From the NCBI GenBank assembly GCA_026545225.1, contig CM048845.1:34705001-34769000 (forward strand): a DNA stretch of 64,000 nt. Reading direction: 5' to 3'. The stretch comes from Cornus controversa. Lineage: Eukaryota; Streptophyta; Magnoliopsida; Cornales; Cornaceae. The position numbers and the translations under genes are program-made. Shown here piece after piece: positions 33,181 to 43,505 of the stretch (the stretch's first letter is position 1; each line of letters begins with the position of its first letter). The notes beneath the pieces are model-generated. The model searched no databases. It was not told the origin of the DNA and saw nothing but the letters and a program-made list of their open reading frames with translations.

Positions 33181-34623
33181 AAGATTCTTTTCAAGAAGGT
33201 GGCACAAAGGCCGAGAGATCTTGCTAAAGTCTTTGATGAAACGGCGATAAAAGCCCGCATGCCCAAGGAATGAACGAATCTCTCTCACCGTTGATGGTGG
33301 AGGAAGTTTGGAAATAAGCTCAACATTGGCTTTGTCAACCTCGATTCCTCTCTTAGACACAATGTACCCTAGGACAATACCCTCTAGCACCATAAAATGG
33401 CTCTTTTCCCAACTAAGAATTAGGTTGGTCTCTTGACATCGTTTGAGAACACGGGATAGATTTTGGAGACATGATTCAAATGAAGGCCCAAACACGAAAA
33501 AATCATCCATGAACACTTTCAAGAATTTTTCCACCATATCCAAAAAGATAGATATCATACACCGTTGAAAAGTCACCGGTGCGTTGCACAACCCAAAGGG
33601 CATGCGTCTATAAGCAAATGTGCCGAAAGGACATGTAAAGGTGGTTTTCTCTTGGTCCCTCGGGTCTATAGCAACCTGATTATAGCCAGAATATCCATCT
33701 AAGAAGCAATAAAAACTTTGCTCGGCTAATCTCTCCAAGATTTGATCAATAAATGGGAGGGGGAAGTGATCTTTCCGAGTGGCTGAATTTAATTTTTGAT
33801 AATCTATGCACACTCTCCATCCCGTGGTGGTGCGTTGGGGAACTAATTCACCCTTATCATTTGGTTGCACCGTAATACCGAACTTCTTTGGAACCACTTG
33901 AGTGGGACTAACCCACTTGCTATTTGAGATGGGGTAAATAATTCCCGCATCTAGTAACTTCACCACCTCCTTCATTACAACGTCCTTCATATTTGGATTT
34001 AATCGACGTTGTGCCTCCCTTGAGGTCTTTGCATCTTCTTCCAAGTGTATGCGGTGCATACAAATATAAGGATCTATTCCCTTAAGATCTGCCACACTCC
34101 ATCCTATTGCTTCCTTGTGCTCTTTTAGCACGTTAAGGAGTTCCATCTCTTGATCATCGGTGAGATTGGAAGCAATAATGACTAGAAGGGTCTCATTAGC
34201 ACCCAAGAAAACATACTTGAGTGTAGCCGGTAGAGGCTTGAGCTCAAGTTGTGGTGGGGAAATTAAAGAAGGAGTTTGGGAAGTTTTGGACAAAGGAGGC
34301 AAGGGTTCTCTCGGAACTCTCCATTTAGGCAAATTCATGATAGTAGTGACATCGAGCATTGAATTGACTTCACAAATGGATTGCTCAATGTCAAAATCGT
34401 CACAGTTGAAATGATTTAGGCATGCCTCTAAAGGATCCTTAGAAAGAATAGAAGGAAGTGCTGCTTGAACAAGGTCTTCCACTACGTCAACACAAAAGCA
34501 CTCACTTTCGTCATCGGATGTGTGGTGAGAAGCATTAAAGATGTTCAAACGGACTTTCATATTCCCGAAAGAGATGTCCATCACTCCGGTACGGCAATTA
34601 ATGCAAGCGTTTGCCGTAGCCAA
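33140..34623 (-). pseudogene. Athila reverse transcriptase, longest open part
   Basis: Copies element RNA into DNA. An open frame of 529 codons runs 34623-33034; its last 40 or so codons are out of frame with RNase H. It begins inside the LGRPFLATANA linker after protease (the codon before is a stop at 34654-34656), then an Asp/Glu-rich linker. RT starts around residue 210. Motifs visible are WRVCIDYQKLN, FLDGYSGYNQ, the FGLCNAPVTFQRCM segment and FMDD in VFMDDFFVFG (the YxDD box with Phe), then the thumb with LGHAGFYRRFIKDFS. The domain itself looks nearly complete, but start and end are lost. Confidence 0.92.
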
Positions 34624-34653
34624 GAATGGACGACCTAGAATGATAGGAATATG

Positions 34654-35283
34654 TCAATTTGGATTTTGAACCGGTTCCGTGTCAAGGACTATGAAGTTCA
34701 CCAAAAAGTAGAATTTGTCCACTTGAATGATTACATCCTCAATGATGCCACGTGGTTGCTTCACCAAGCGGTCGGCAAGTTGCAACACAACTGTGGTAAG
34801 CTTAAGTTCCCCCAAACCTAGTTTTTGGTAAACTGAGAATAGAAGTAAATTGACACTAGCCCCTAAATCAAGAAGTGCCTTTTCAAAAGATTGATTTTCG
34901 ATGATGCAAGAAATGGTCGGAGCACCCGGATCTTTGAATTTAGGAGGGGCTTGGTGTTGGAAAATAGAGCTTATGTGCTCAGTTAGGAGGACTTTCTTAG
35001 GAGCATTATTCTTAGATTTGCGCTTTTGAGTGCACAAGTCCTTCAAGAATTTAGCATAGGAGGGAATTTGCCGGATAGCATCAAGGAGAGGGAGATTGAT
35101 CTTTACTTGTTTGAAGATCTCCATCATGTCTTGAATTTTCTCTCCTTGCTTCCCAAAATGATAAGGTTCCTTCAATCTTTGAGGAAAAGGAACCGTAGGT
35201 TCAAAAGAGGTGTCAAGATTTGGACTTGATGACGACACAACTTCACTTGCCTTTCCTTTTGGATTTTGTGGGTTTTTGGTCAC
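34654..35283 (-). pseudogene. Athila aspartic protease with upstream linker
   Basis: Would cleave the Gag-Pol polyprotein. A 209-codon open frame. The N-terminal half is the Athila linker (LLDAIRQIPSYAKFLKDL at about residues 63-80). The protease has LLDLGASVNLL with catalytic Asp in DLGA, a form common in Athila (DTGA or DSGA elsewhere), then LQLADR and RGIIEDV.IQVDKFYF and LDTEP. It stops at TGA 34654-34656, after which the same frame continues into IPIILGRPFLATANA, so one nonsense change separates protease from RT. Confidence 0.88.
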
Positions 35284-35379
35284 ACTTGCATTTAAAGGGA
35301 AAACATTTGGATTTGATTGGGATTCTTTTGGATTTTCGGATTGCTCATTGAATTCCTTTTTTTCTTTTTCTTCCCCAAC

Positions 35380-36970
35380 TTAAGAATGTATGATTCTACC
35401 ACTCCTTAAGGTGGTGATTGATTGAACTTGCTCCGGAGGAGCATTACAAGATGAAGATAATGGATCCTCAATCACATGAACACCCTTAGGATTCACCACC
35501 GGTTGACTCAGCAACTTACCTTCCTCCCTTCTATTCAAAGCATTAGCTAGTTGCCCGATTTGAGCTTCTAACCTAGCCATAGATTGAGCATTCTTCAAGC
35601 TTAGAGATTAATTGAGAGTGAGTTTGCAATAAGCGGGTATTAGCCTCAAGATTGCTTATCACTCTTTCTTCAAAGCCTTCGCTTCTCGGAGGAGGTGGTG
35701 GTTATTGGTAATTGGACCTTTGATGGTAAGGTTGAGGATTTGGCCTATATTGAGGCTGTTGAGATTGAGAAGTAAAGGAATTTTGCCCTTGAAAAGAGGG
35801 ACTTGATTCTTGAGGTTTCCATGAAAAAGTCGAATGATTCTTGTAACAAGGATTGTACGTATTTGAATAGGGATCATTCAGCTGTTTAGAGTACAAGGCA
35901 TTCGCTTGCTCTTGAGCATAATCGGGAGATTGCCCGGCAATAGGACAATCTCGCACAAAATGTGAAGTGCTATAGCAAAACGAACACACTTCCTGATTTT
36001 GAATAGGTTGGCTTGGAGTAGGCAGCCCATTTTTCATGATTAGGTCCATTTTTCGGGATAAGGCTTCTACTTGCATGGCAACCTCATCTACCCGTGAAAT
36101 TTCATGCACTCCTCGACAAGGTTGGGTGGCCTTCCCTTTTCTAGTGGAGGAGCGTTGAGCTGAACTATTGCTTAGGGTTTGAAAAAGTTTTCATGCCTCA
36201 TCGGGGCTTTTCAAAAGGTATCCACCTCCACAAGCGGAGTCTATCATTTGCCTATGTTGCTCACTCACCCCCATCATAAAAACTTTGCACTAGCTGCCAT
36301 TTTGGGACAGCATGATGCGGACAAGATTTAAGAAGATCTTTTAATCTCTCCCACGTCTCATGAAATTGTTCTTGATCAATTTGGGTGAATCCGGTGATTG
36401 CTCGCCGAATATCACTCGTCTTTCCCATTGGGAAGTATTTTTTTAAGAACTCTATTTGCATCTCCGCCCAAGAATGGATTGAGTTAGGTTCTAAGGAATT
36501 GAACCAACTTCTAGCTTTATCTTTTAAGGAGAATGGAAATATACGCAACTTTAGATCATCCTCCGTAAAGTGTGGTACACGAATGGCGGAACACACCGAA
36601 AGGAAGTAATCCAAATTTGCCGGTATGGATCCTCATTAGGAAGACCATGGAAGCTATTAAGAAGATTGATGGTGGAGGACTTTATTTCGAATTAAGTTGC
36701 CGCTACATCCGGAAATTGAATACATGAAGGTACTTCAAATGTAGTCTGAAGATAAAAGTCCATAAGCAATTCTCCTTGAGGAGGAGGAGGTGGAGGTTGT
36801 TGTTCATGATTAAAAGGAGGTAGTCCGGGAGGTTGTCTTTCATTTGGGTCCATGTTTTCGGTTCTAGGCAATACAGGGTCCCTAGAGGTTCCTCTACGTT
36901 GTCGAAGTGTTCTTTCAAGTTCAATATTACACGGAAGCAACGGAAGAGACAAGGACCGTCTACCTAGCAT
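35380..36970 (-). pseudogene. Athila gag, broken
   Basis: Gag forms the particle and binds RNA. The N-terminal part (36970-36692) has a Pro-rich stretch. The capsid core (36614-36261) has DDLKLRIFPFSLKDKARSWF, then SWAEMQIEFLKKYFP and the FHETWERLKDLL segment. The zinc knuckle (36109-35702) is CSFCYSTSHFVRDC, a CX2CX4HX4C with Ser in place of the usual Gly. The tail (35598-35380) has a coiled-coil-like MARLEAQIGQLANAL and TTLRSGR. At least four frame changes or stops separate these parts. Confidence 0.88.
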
Positions 36971-37231
36971 GCATTAATAGTAGAACAACACCTCAATACA
37001 CAAACTGAACAATAATATATACAAAAATGAATGAACTCAAACCCACTAATTTTAGACTTTATACTCACAAAGGGTTCCAACTTTAATCCCTTTAGATGCC
37101 CGCTATGTGGTATACCTAAAATCAAGAAATTTAAGAAATAAGAACAAGATATATACAAAAAAGAATGAAAGAATTTCTAGCCTAAGAATTAAACCAGATT
37201 TAATCTTCCAATGGCGATAATTAAACGGTAG
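36971..37231 (-). other. Athila leader between PBS and gag
   Basis: About 260 bp without a coding frame; expected place of RNA dimer and packaging signals. I see no clear structure beyond AT-rich sequence. Confidence 0.5.
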
Positions 37232-37249
37232 TCCCCGGCAACGGTGCCA
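37232..37249 (-). other. Athila primer-binding site, tRNA-Asp type
   Basis: Minus strand reads TGGCACCGTTGCCGGGGA, one base from the TGGCGCCGTTGCCGGGGA complement of tRNA-Asp used by Athila elements; the change is a G to A at a CpG. It lies six bases from the LTR end at 37256. Confidence 0.88.
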
Positions 37250-37255
37250 AAATTT

Positions 37256-38673
37256 TGATGTGGTTGAAACTTGAATTATATTGTAAGCTTATTTTTGCTC
37301 CTTTTATCAAAATATAATTTAACCACTCACAAGAGCACGAATCTTTGTAGATACGGTTCTATATAGAGGGTATCGATCCCACGAGGACTAGTCGTAATTG
37401 TCTTAAAGAAAGATTACTTCCACTTTAATCCTAAAAACAAGATTTTGAGTTTTTGTTTATAAAACTATTGCATGAATATAATAACAATAAATTTAAAGAG
37501 TAAAGGTTGGGAGAGAGAACTAGGGGTGGTTTCCACCACTAGCCATTCATATGTTCATAAGTGTAGCAAGCATGGGATTCATAAATTAAATGCCTAACAA
37601 TGTCATTAGGCTTGTGACCTCAATGACATATCAAAAGATTAATGTGTGTGTCAACCTATCATAATCCATCTTCAACAAGCATAGCTCTTCAACCTAACTA
37701 ACTACCTAATTACCCTACTCTCTAAGTGAACCTACATGCATCCAAACTACCTTATCTTAGCATGGTTTATACAAGCAAGCACTACACATTCATTTAAAGT
37801 ACCATTACCTAGCCATCATTTGCAATTCTTGTGGAATATGCAAATGTTGTGCATTCATATGACAAAATCTAATCTAAGACAAGAATAAACTCCACTTCAA
37901 ATGAATATATAAGAGAAATGTATAAGTGTACATTGTCTCTAGACTAGATAATCAACATTTAATTACAAATCCCAAAATGCTACAAAAATGAACAAGTTTA
38001 CATGGCAAGAGGCTTCAACAACACCCTAGTATAGAAGTTAGTTGCTCATGGTTGCCTTGCACTCTTCCATTAATGAAGAAAATGGAGCTTCAAGGTCTGG
38101 TTCAGCTCTTTCTTCTCCTCTCCCGAATGTCTCTCCTTGTGTATTCTGATGTGTATGAGAGATATGTGAGAAATGGCTTCTTTGTGTGCTTTATGGCTAC
38201 CTTTTCAACCTTGGGGCCCACCATAAATATATATATATCAATATATATACCAACTATATCAAGAAGGTCCCCAAAGGTCTTGTTCAAGTTAGACAATCCC
38301 TCTAAGTCATGCAAAAAGGGGGATTTTGTTGCAAGTGGGAAAGCAAGTGAGCAAGTGGGCAAGTGGTTCTGCAGAATCTCAATCAATCAAAGTGAGATCT
38401 CGATTGATCAAGATTTCAATCAATCGAAGTAAGATCTTGATCAATCGAGATCTCGATTGATCGAGATCAACATCTCGATTGATCGAGATGCCTTGGCTGC
38501 AAATCTGACTTTTCTCTTCAGCTACAAAAAACCTCAAATTTTGCTCCTTTTCCTACAAGACCTGCAATACATCAAAAACACAAAAATACCGTAAATATAT
38601 CTAGGTAAACGTAGAAACGGGACTAACATATGCAATAAAGAGGGTTCAAATGCATAGAATTGAACACTTATCA
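37256..38673 (-). repeat. Athila-like right LTR (5' LTR of the element, 1,418 bp)
   Basis: A complete, uninterrupted copy of the left LTR, from TGATGTGG to CTTATCA on the plus strand. It shows the original sequence at the array insertion point. In the element's sense it is the promoter LTR. It has more CpG-to-TpG/CpA changes in the palindrome cluster than the left LTR. Confidence 0.92.
38377..38489. repeat. Palindrome cluster in the right Athila LTR, CpG-decayed
   Basis: Aligned without gaps to 3439-3551. Six differences are visible, all transitions: four CG to CA, one CG to TG, and one G to A outside CpG. The last three units are intact. Confidence 0.85.
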
Positions 38674-39130
38674 GTTTGCATAGACAGATTTGCACTCTTA
38701 TGTGTAAGGAGTAACCCATCAAGCAATGACAAATAGCGTGCATCAAAAGGCTGAAGAAATATTTTTTTGGACAGTTAGAATTTTTGAATTTGAATTGAAA
38801 ATTTCCAAGTAACTGCTAAAGGTCAACTATAGGTAGGAGCAGAAGGGATTGAAACAGAGGTCCTCGACCATCAAACAAAAGTCTTACATTAACTTTGTAC
38901 ATCTTTTATTTTGCAATTCTTATTATATTGTACTTCCTTGTTGCTTTTACTTCCCTAGATTATAATTTAGTATAATTTATATCAAACTCTTGTACTTTGT
39001 GTACAAAACCCACTTGTTATTGAATACAACAAATACACATAGTTGTTTTCTTTGTTTTTAATCTTGTAACTAATGTTTAGATAAGTCTGAATACTATAGA
39101 ACGTGTCTTCCATGTTATGTTACTTTCTAC
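38674..39130 (+). repeat. Outer element 5' LTR, right part
   Basis: This aligns to 63556-64000. The TATA box of copy B (TATAAATA at 63703-63710) is here changed to TATAGGTA (about 38829). A downstream GAATAC replaces the GAATAAA polyadenylation-like signal of copy B (63897-63903). This copy is therefore likely a dead promoter. The right limit is only a minimum, because copy B reaches the window edge. Confidence 0.65.
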
Positions 39131-39309
39131 TTTCTTATTCTCAAGTTGAATTTATAGATATCTTTTTCATTTAGGTATTGAAGAACCTAAATGAGGACTG
39201 ATCATTGCCTTCTCACATCATCTAATCACTTTTAAGACCGATCTGCTCTTTAAGACTGATCAAGTCACTCAAGGATATTTTGGTTTTTTTGAACTTCAGT
39301 CAATTTGAT
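39131..39309 (+). other. Leader of the outer element with a 10-bp hairpin
   Basis: Non-coding. TCATTTAGGT at 39167-39176 and ACCTAAATGA at 39185-39194 form a perfect 10-bp stem with an 8-base loop. No PBS is clearly recognisable, so the LTR end cannot be set. The solo LTR inserted at 39310 (flank TTGAT). Confidence 0.45.
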
Positions 39310-39933
39310 TGTAGAGACCGTGACCAATTTTGGCCGGTTTTGCATTTTTCGCACTATAATTGCCATAAATGCATTTTGAGTGATGTTTAACATGTTTCGA
39401 GTGTGGGGAACATGTTTGGAAAGTGTTTTAAGGGTTTTGGTAAGTTTTTGAAAGATTTCAAGAAGTTTGCTTTTTGGTCAAACCGGGGCTCGGGATGCGA
39501 CTTAAGTGAGCCCGGTAATCCAAAAAAATTCTAAAAATATTTATTTTTGGGAATGGCTTAGATAAAATGTTTAGAGAGTTAAGGAAGTAATTTCGAGACT
39601 GTAGGAGTTTTCAGAATCGAAAACGAAGGCCCGGAGGGTACGTTAAGTAGCCGGGGGCATTTTGGTCTTTTTGCAAGCCCTAGATATTTTAAATATCAGT
39701 GGCTGAGACTCCCAGCCATATCTCATGCCTCTTTATCTCTCTAAGACTATCCATCTTCATAGCTCTCCCTTCTCTCTACATTTTGGGCCCGTTTGGCTTG
39801 GATTCAAGACTTGCCGAAGGAGGGAGATACGTAGGGGATGGCTAGGGCTTCCCTTTGAACCGATCAAAGTGGTGGTTCAACAAGATAGACATCGCTAGAA
39901 TTTTGGTGAAGTGCTTGGAAGGTCTTCATTTTC

Positions 39934-41082
39934 GAGGTAGGGGTTCTTATTCTCTTCTAATTGTCGATTCTAGGGTTTCGGGTGAAGAAGAGAGGTGTAG
40001 GTTGTGTTTCACATGCTTTAGGATGGTGAGAGGTGTGGAAAGTTGTGTTTTCTTCTTCTCTAGAGTCCTATCTTTTCACAATTGTGTAAATTGTGTTGGT
40101 GGTAGCATGTGGGTTTAAAGTGTGTGAGTGTAAGAAATTGATACATAGGCATTATGTACTCAATTTGGTGTATATGTGAAAAATGTGTACCAAGTGTCAT
40201 ATATGTGATTATATGTGGGAATGTGGTTGTTGGATGCATGTTTAGTTCTATGTACTAAGATTATGCATTGAATGTAGCATGAGTAAAATATGCTAATTTT
40301 GAAGTTGTATGCATATGAGGTGATATATGCATGTGTTATTCATATATGTGCTATATGTGGTGTGTGGTGGTGAGAAACATGCTTGTTACTTCTTTTTAGT
40401 ATCAATGAGCATAAGTAGAGCATGAAAATAAAATGTCATGTGTTTATGCATTCATATTGCATATGTGGGAAGTTGCGAGAAAAATGACGCAAATGAGGTG
40501 CACGGGGTTTCGGAGTGGTCCAACCGTGTTGTGAAATGTGGTGAAATTATCCACTATGTATGGCCCTCAGAGTGGACCCACCATACTAAGGCTTAATGCC
40601 TAGGATCGGAGTATGTCCAATACTAATGACCCCTCAGAGTTGTCCTGGTCATAGGATGGTTATCGGAGAATGTCCAAGATTTGTGAGCCTCGGAGTTGCC
40701 CCCTGACTCTATGGCAATCCTATACATTGCTATGATAAAATGACCCTTCGGAGTTGTCCCGGTCATTGGATGGTTATCGGAGGTGTCCAAGGTTACATGA
40801 TCCTCGGAGCGGGCCAATCATGTGGGGTATCGGATGAGGACCGAGGGAGAGAGCATTTACTTTCCTTAATGCTTTTATGTTTGAACATGTTATACATGAT
40901 TCGTGAAATATGCAATCCTTTTTAATTGCATTTGTTAAATTATTTGTGAGATTGTGGATGTGGCATGTAGTGTATACATATGCATTCCATGTAGGTCGGT
41001 GTCGAGTCGGCACTTAGGAGGGTTGGGGTATCTCTACTGAGTCGCAGTGGTGCTCACCCCTTTATTATAAACTCTTCTACAG
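39934..41082 (+). promoter_or_regulatory. Candidate leader intron of the solo LTR
   Basis: GAG|GTAGGG at 39934-39942 resembles a 5' splice site; TGCTCACCCC followed by CTCTTCTACAG at 41051-41082 resembles a 3' splice site. The pair takes the same relative places as the AG|GCAAGTT and TTTTGCAG/TTTTCAG pairs in the array and Tekay-like LTRs. No expression data exist here. Confidence 0.3.
40505..40845 (+). repeat. Degenerate ~30-bp tandem repeat in the solo LTR
   Basis: About ten units with core TCGGAGTTGTCC or variants (starting near 40511, 40567, 40603, 40631, 40662, 40689, 40747, 40778, 40803, 40828), mostly 25-36 bp apart, two at double spacing. Each unit ends in a variable tail such as GGTCAT or CAAGGT. 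Confidence 0.65.
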
Positions 41083-41529
41083 ATAAAGCGCCGATGACGG
41101 ATGGGACATGAGTGTCCAAGTGGAACTCTAGTGGTGTTTATGCTATCTTTTGGATGTTGAGCATTTTGTGGCTATCTATGCCGGCTTGTGGGATGTGACT
41201 TCCTTTTTAGTTGTGGTTGTACTTTGGACATATGTACTTTTGATGTATATATTGGATTATAAACTTGTTGGGTGTGAAAAGACAACGGTTTAATATATGT
41301 AGTGCCCATGGTGGCATTTTGTTCATTTGATGATGCTTTCATAGCAAATGGATTGTGGTTGAGAAAGGGAATGATTCATTTTGGTGTATGAATTCAATTA
41401 TGAATGTGAGATTGGTGTTGGAACCTTTCATTTATGTTATTAATCATGTATGAGGGGTTCTAGGATGATAGAATGTTAATTGGGCTTCATGTGGACCATG
41501 TATAGGGTTGTTGGAAGTCCCGGGAGGTG

Positions 41530-41786
41530 CATTTCGATCGTACGAAATGCCTATTTCGCACAATCGAAACCCCCATTTCGATCGTGCGAAGGGGTGATGA
41601 TTTATGATGATTTTTAGGGTCCAGACAGGAGGAATTTCGATCAATCGAAACCCCCATTTCAATTAATCAAAATATTACAGGTCTGAGGTCCCGAGAGGGT
41701 GAAATCTTCGCACAATCGAGATTTATTTCGCACAATCGAGATACCAGTTTCAATCAATCGAATCCCATTTTCGATTAATCAAAATT
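41530..41786. repeat. TTTCGAT-CA-ATCGAAA palindrome cluster in the solo LTR
   Basis: About nine units of TTTCGATCAATCGAAA and variants (TTTCGATCGTACGAAA, TTTCGCACAATCGAAA). The core TCGATCAATCGA is the same as in the Athila clusters, though the two LTR families are otherwise unrelated. Several units are decayed by CG to CA or TG (for example TTTCAATTAATCAAAA). Confidence 0.75.
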
Positions 41787-42164
41787 ACTATTCACAGCAT
41801 TTTTCAAAACTTCATTTTGACGTAATTTCTTCGTTCTAGATTGGAATTGAGTGTGGTTTTTTTTGAACTTGAGTATTTTTGGATCCTATATCCAATGGTA
41901 TAGGTCTCACTTTCAGATTCCAAACACAGTAAGTTTTGAGGCTTGAAAGTGAGTGATTCTCAAAGATGTGGGCAAGTAAATTTTCACTAAGGTGTGTGAT
42001 TCGATATAGGGCCCATGGGGGTTGGTTAAGATGGAGTTGTATGCATTTATATGCAAGAATTGAGTTAATCTTCCATGGTGAATGAGGGTAATGAGGGTCT
42101 ATGGGGCTAAATAGATAGTTTAACCTCCGGTTCTCTGAGAGTTAGAAATCGGGACGTTATAGCA

Positions 42165-42176
42165 TGGTATCAAACC
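42165..42176 (+). other. PBS-like sequence inside the solo LTR
   Basis: TGGTATCAAACC follows GGGACGTTATAGCA, an arrangement like LTR end plus PBS, but lies about 120 bp before the true LTR end. It suggests that an older LTR/PBS junction was copied into the LTR. Confidence 0.35.
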
Positions 42177-42294
42177 TTGATACTAATGCATGAGTGTAAT
42201 TGAGATTGTTCATGGGGTTGAGTGAACGGGTTCACAATCGGGATTAGGGGTCGGTCCGGGGGAGCCCCAGTTGTCCGGGTTTCGGGGCGTGACA

Positions 42295-43505
42295 TTGACT
42301 CTGGCATGCATGTGCTAGGTTAAATTGACCAAACAATTGAGCATGCCTAGTGGGACACCAGAAGTGTGTTCAATATATATATATGGCAATTACTCATTCA
42401 AAATCTCAAAACATGTATGATCGACAACCTCCTGCTCGAGACCAAGAGACTAAATATGGATTCGAAGTAAATCAGAGACCGAATCTACAAGCATTATCAG
42501 AAATGTTCAGAATCTGGCACAGGGGGTTAAAACTACTAATTGAAATTTCATGGAACCTTGAGCCAATTCAGAACACTATAGCAAATTTGAATGATTATGT
42601 GGCTATTTTATCAAAGAGGTTTGATCAACACATTATAGCTTAGCCAAATGAAAATGATCCGTTGGTACAAACACCATAACAAGTTCCAGTGTTGGTTGGG
42701 TTTCGATAGTATTACTACCATCAAGCACAATAACAAAGGTATCGACCTTTGAATCAGCAGTTGTATGGTCAGTCCCAACTATACGCTAATCAACAACAAG
42801 TACCAACAAAATATCAAGGTAATTAACCAGTTGGAAGAGAAAATTAGAATATCAGTTGGAGGCCTCTTAATCCAGTTTACGAACATAATCCTCAGGTAAT
42901 TCCTCTTCGAGGAGGACAAGAGCATGTTAATAATCATGTTGGTTTTAACATTCCAATACCTCAGCCACAGGCACAATACATGCCTCAGGCACTGGTACAA
43001 CCACAAAAACCAATGTTGGTTATTAGAGATCAGTTGGCCAATATTACACAAGAAAATTATAAACTTGCCCTAACAAGGGTAGGTCATCCAAGATACAAGA
43101 AATCATATCCTAATTATGTGAATTGGATTGAATACCGTAGAGGTTGTAGAGTCCCTAAATTTGTTACGTTCTTGGGTGAAGACTTTATTTTGACCCTTGA
43201 ACATAGTGATCGCGTCACTATTCAATATGGTAAAGCATGAAACTAACGAACTTTTGAAATTAATTTTTTTACTAACTCCATAACAAGAGTGGCATTCACT
43301 TGGTATATAAATTTACCAGCCAATTCAGTCTTTACTTGGTAATAGTTAGAGGAAATATTTCATGACCAATTTTATAGGACCAAACCAAAGGTGTTGATGG
43401 TTTCTTTGTCTAGGCTATCTGAGTTGCCTGGAAAGACTGATAAAGCCTATATTTCTATGTTTAAAAGGGCAAAACACAAATTCCAAGTTGTATCACCTGA
43501 ATATG
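42295..43505 (+). pseudogene. Ty3/gypsy gag fragment of the outer element
   Basis: Decayed gag. An open part at 42980-43240 holds HPRYKKSYPNYVNWIEY, RGCRVPKFVTFLGED and LEHSDRVTIQYGKA, the start of the Retrotrans_gag region in a plant Ty3/gypsy family. A more N-terminal piece is at 42350-42643 (QPPARDQETKYGFEV). After 43240 the frame breaks repeatedly, but WHSLGI-like and KAYISMFKRAKHKFQV-like pieces can be read to about 43500. No zinc knuckle or pol follows. It is cut by the LTR-like block at 43506. Confidence 0.7.

Larger units (their letters stand above)
2317..38673 (-). mobile_element. Athila-like Ty3/gypsy retrotransposon, defective, with nested array
   Basis: The element is read on the minus strand. 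Its 5' LTR is on the right (37256-38673), followed leftward by a tRNA-Asp type PBS, gag, protease, RT, RNase H, integrase, a spacer, the extra downstream ORF typical of Athila, a PPT and the 3' LTR on the left (2317-3733 plus 27180-27186). Both LTR ends are TG...CA, and the left end of the element keeps the TGATAAGTG-type terminus. Without the nested array it is about 12.9 kb, normal for Athila. Every coding region carries stops or frameshifts, so it cannot move by itself. TSDs are GTTAG/GTTTG. Confidence 0.9.
39310..42294 (+). mobile_element. Solo LTR of a Ty3/gypsy element (2,985 bp)
   Basis: Starts TGTAGAGACC and ends GGGGCGTGACA, flanked by TTGAT (39305-39309) and TTGAC (42295-42299), one mismatch from a 5-bp TSD. 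The last 100 bp are homologous to the array LTR end (GGTCGGTCCGGGGGAG and surroundings), but the rest is diverged, so it is a separate family. No internal region follows, so it is a recombination relic of a full element. It contains a GCTCACCCC motif, a 30-bp tandem repeat block, a palindrome cluster and an internal PBS-like site. Confidence 0.8.
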
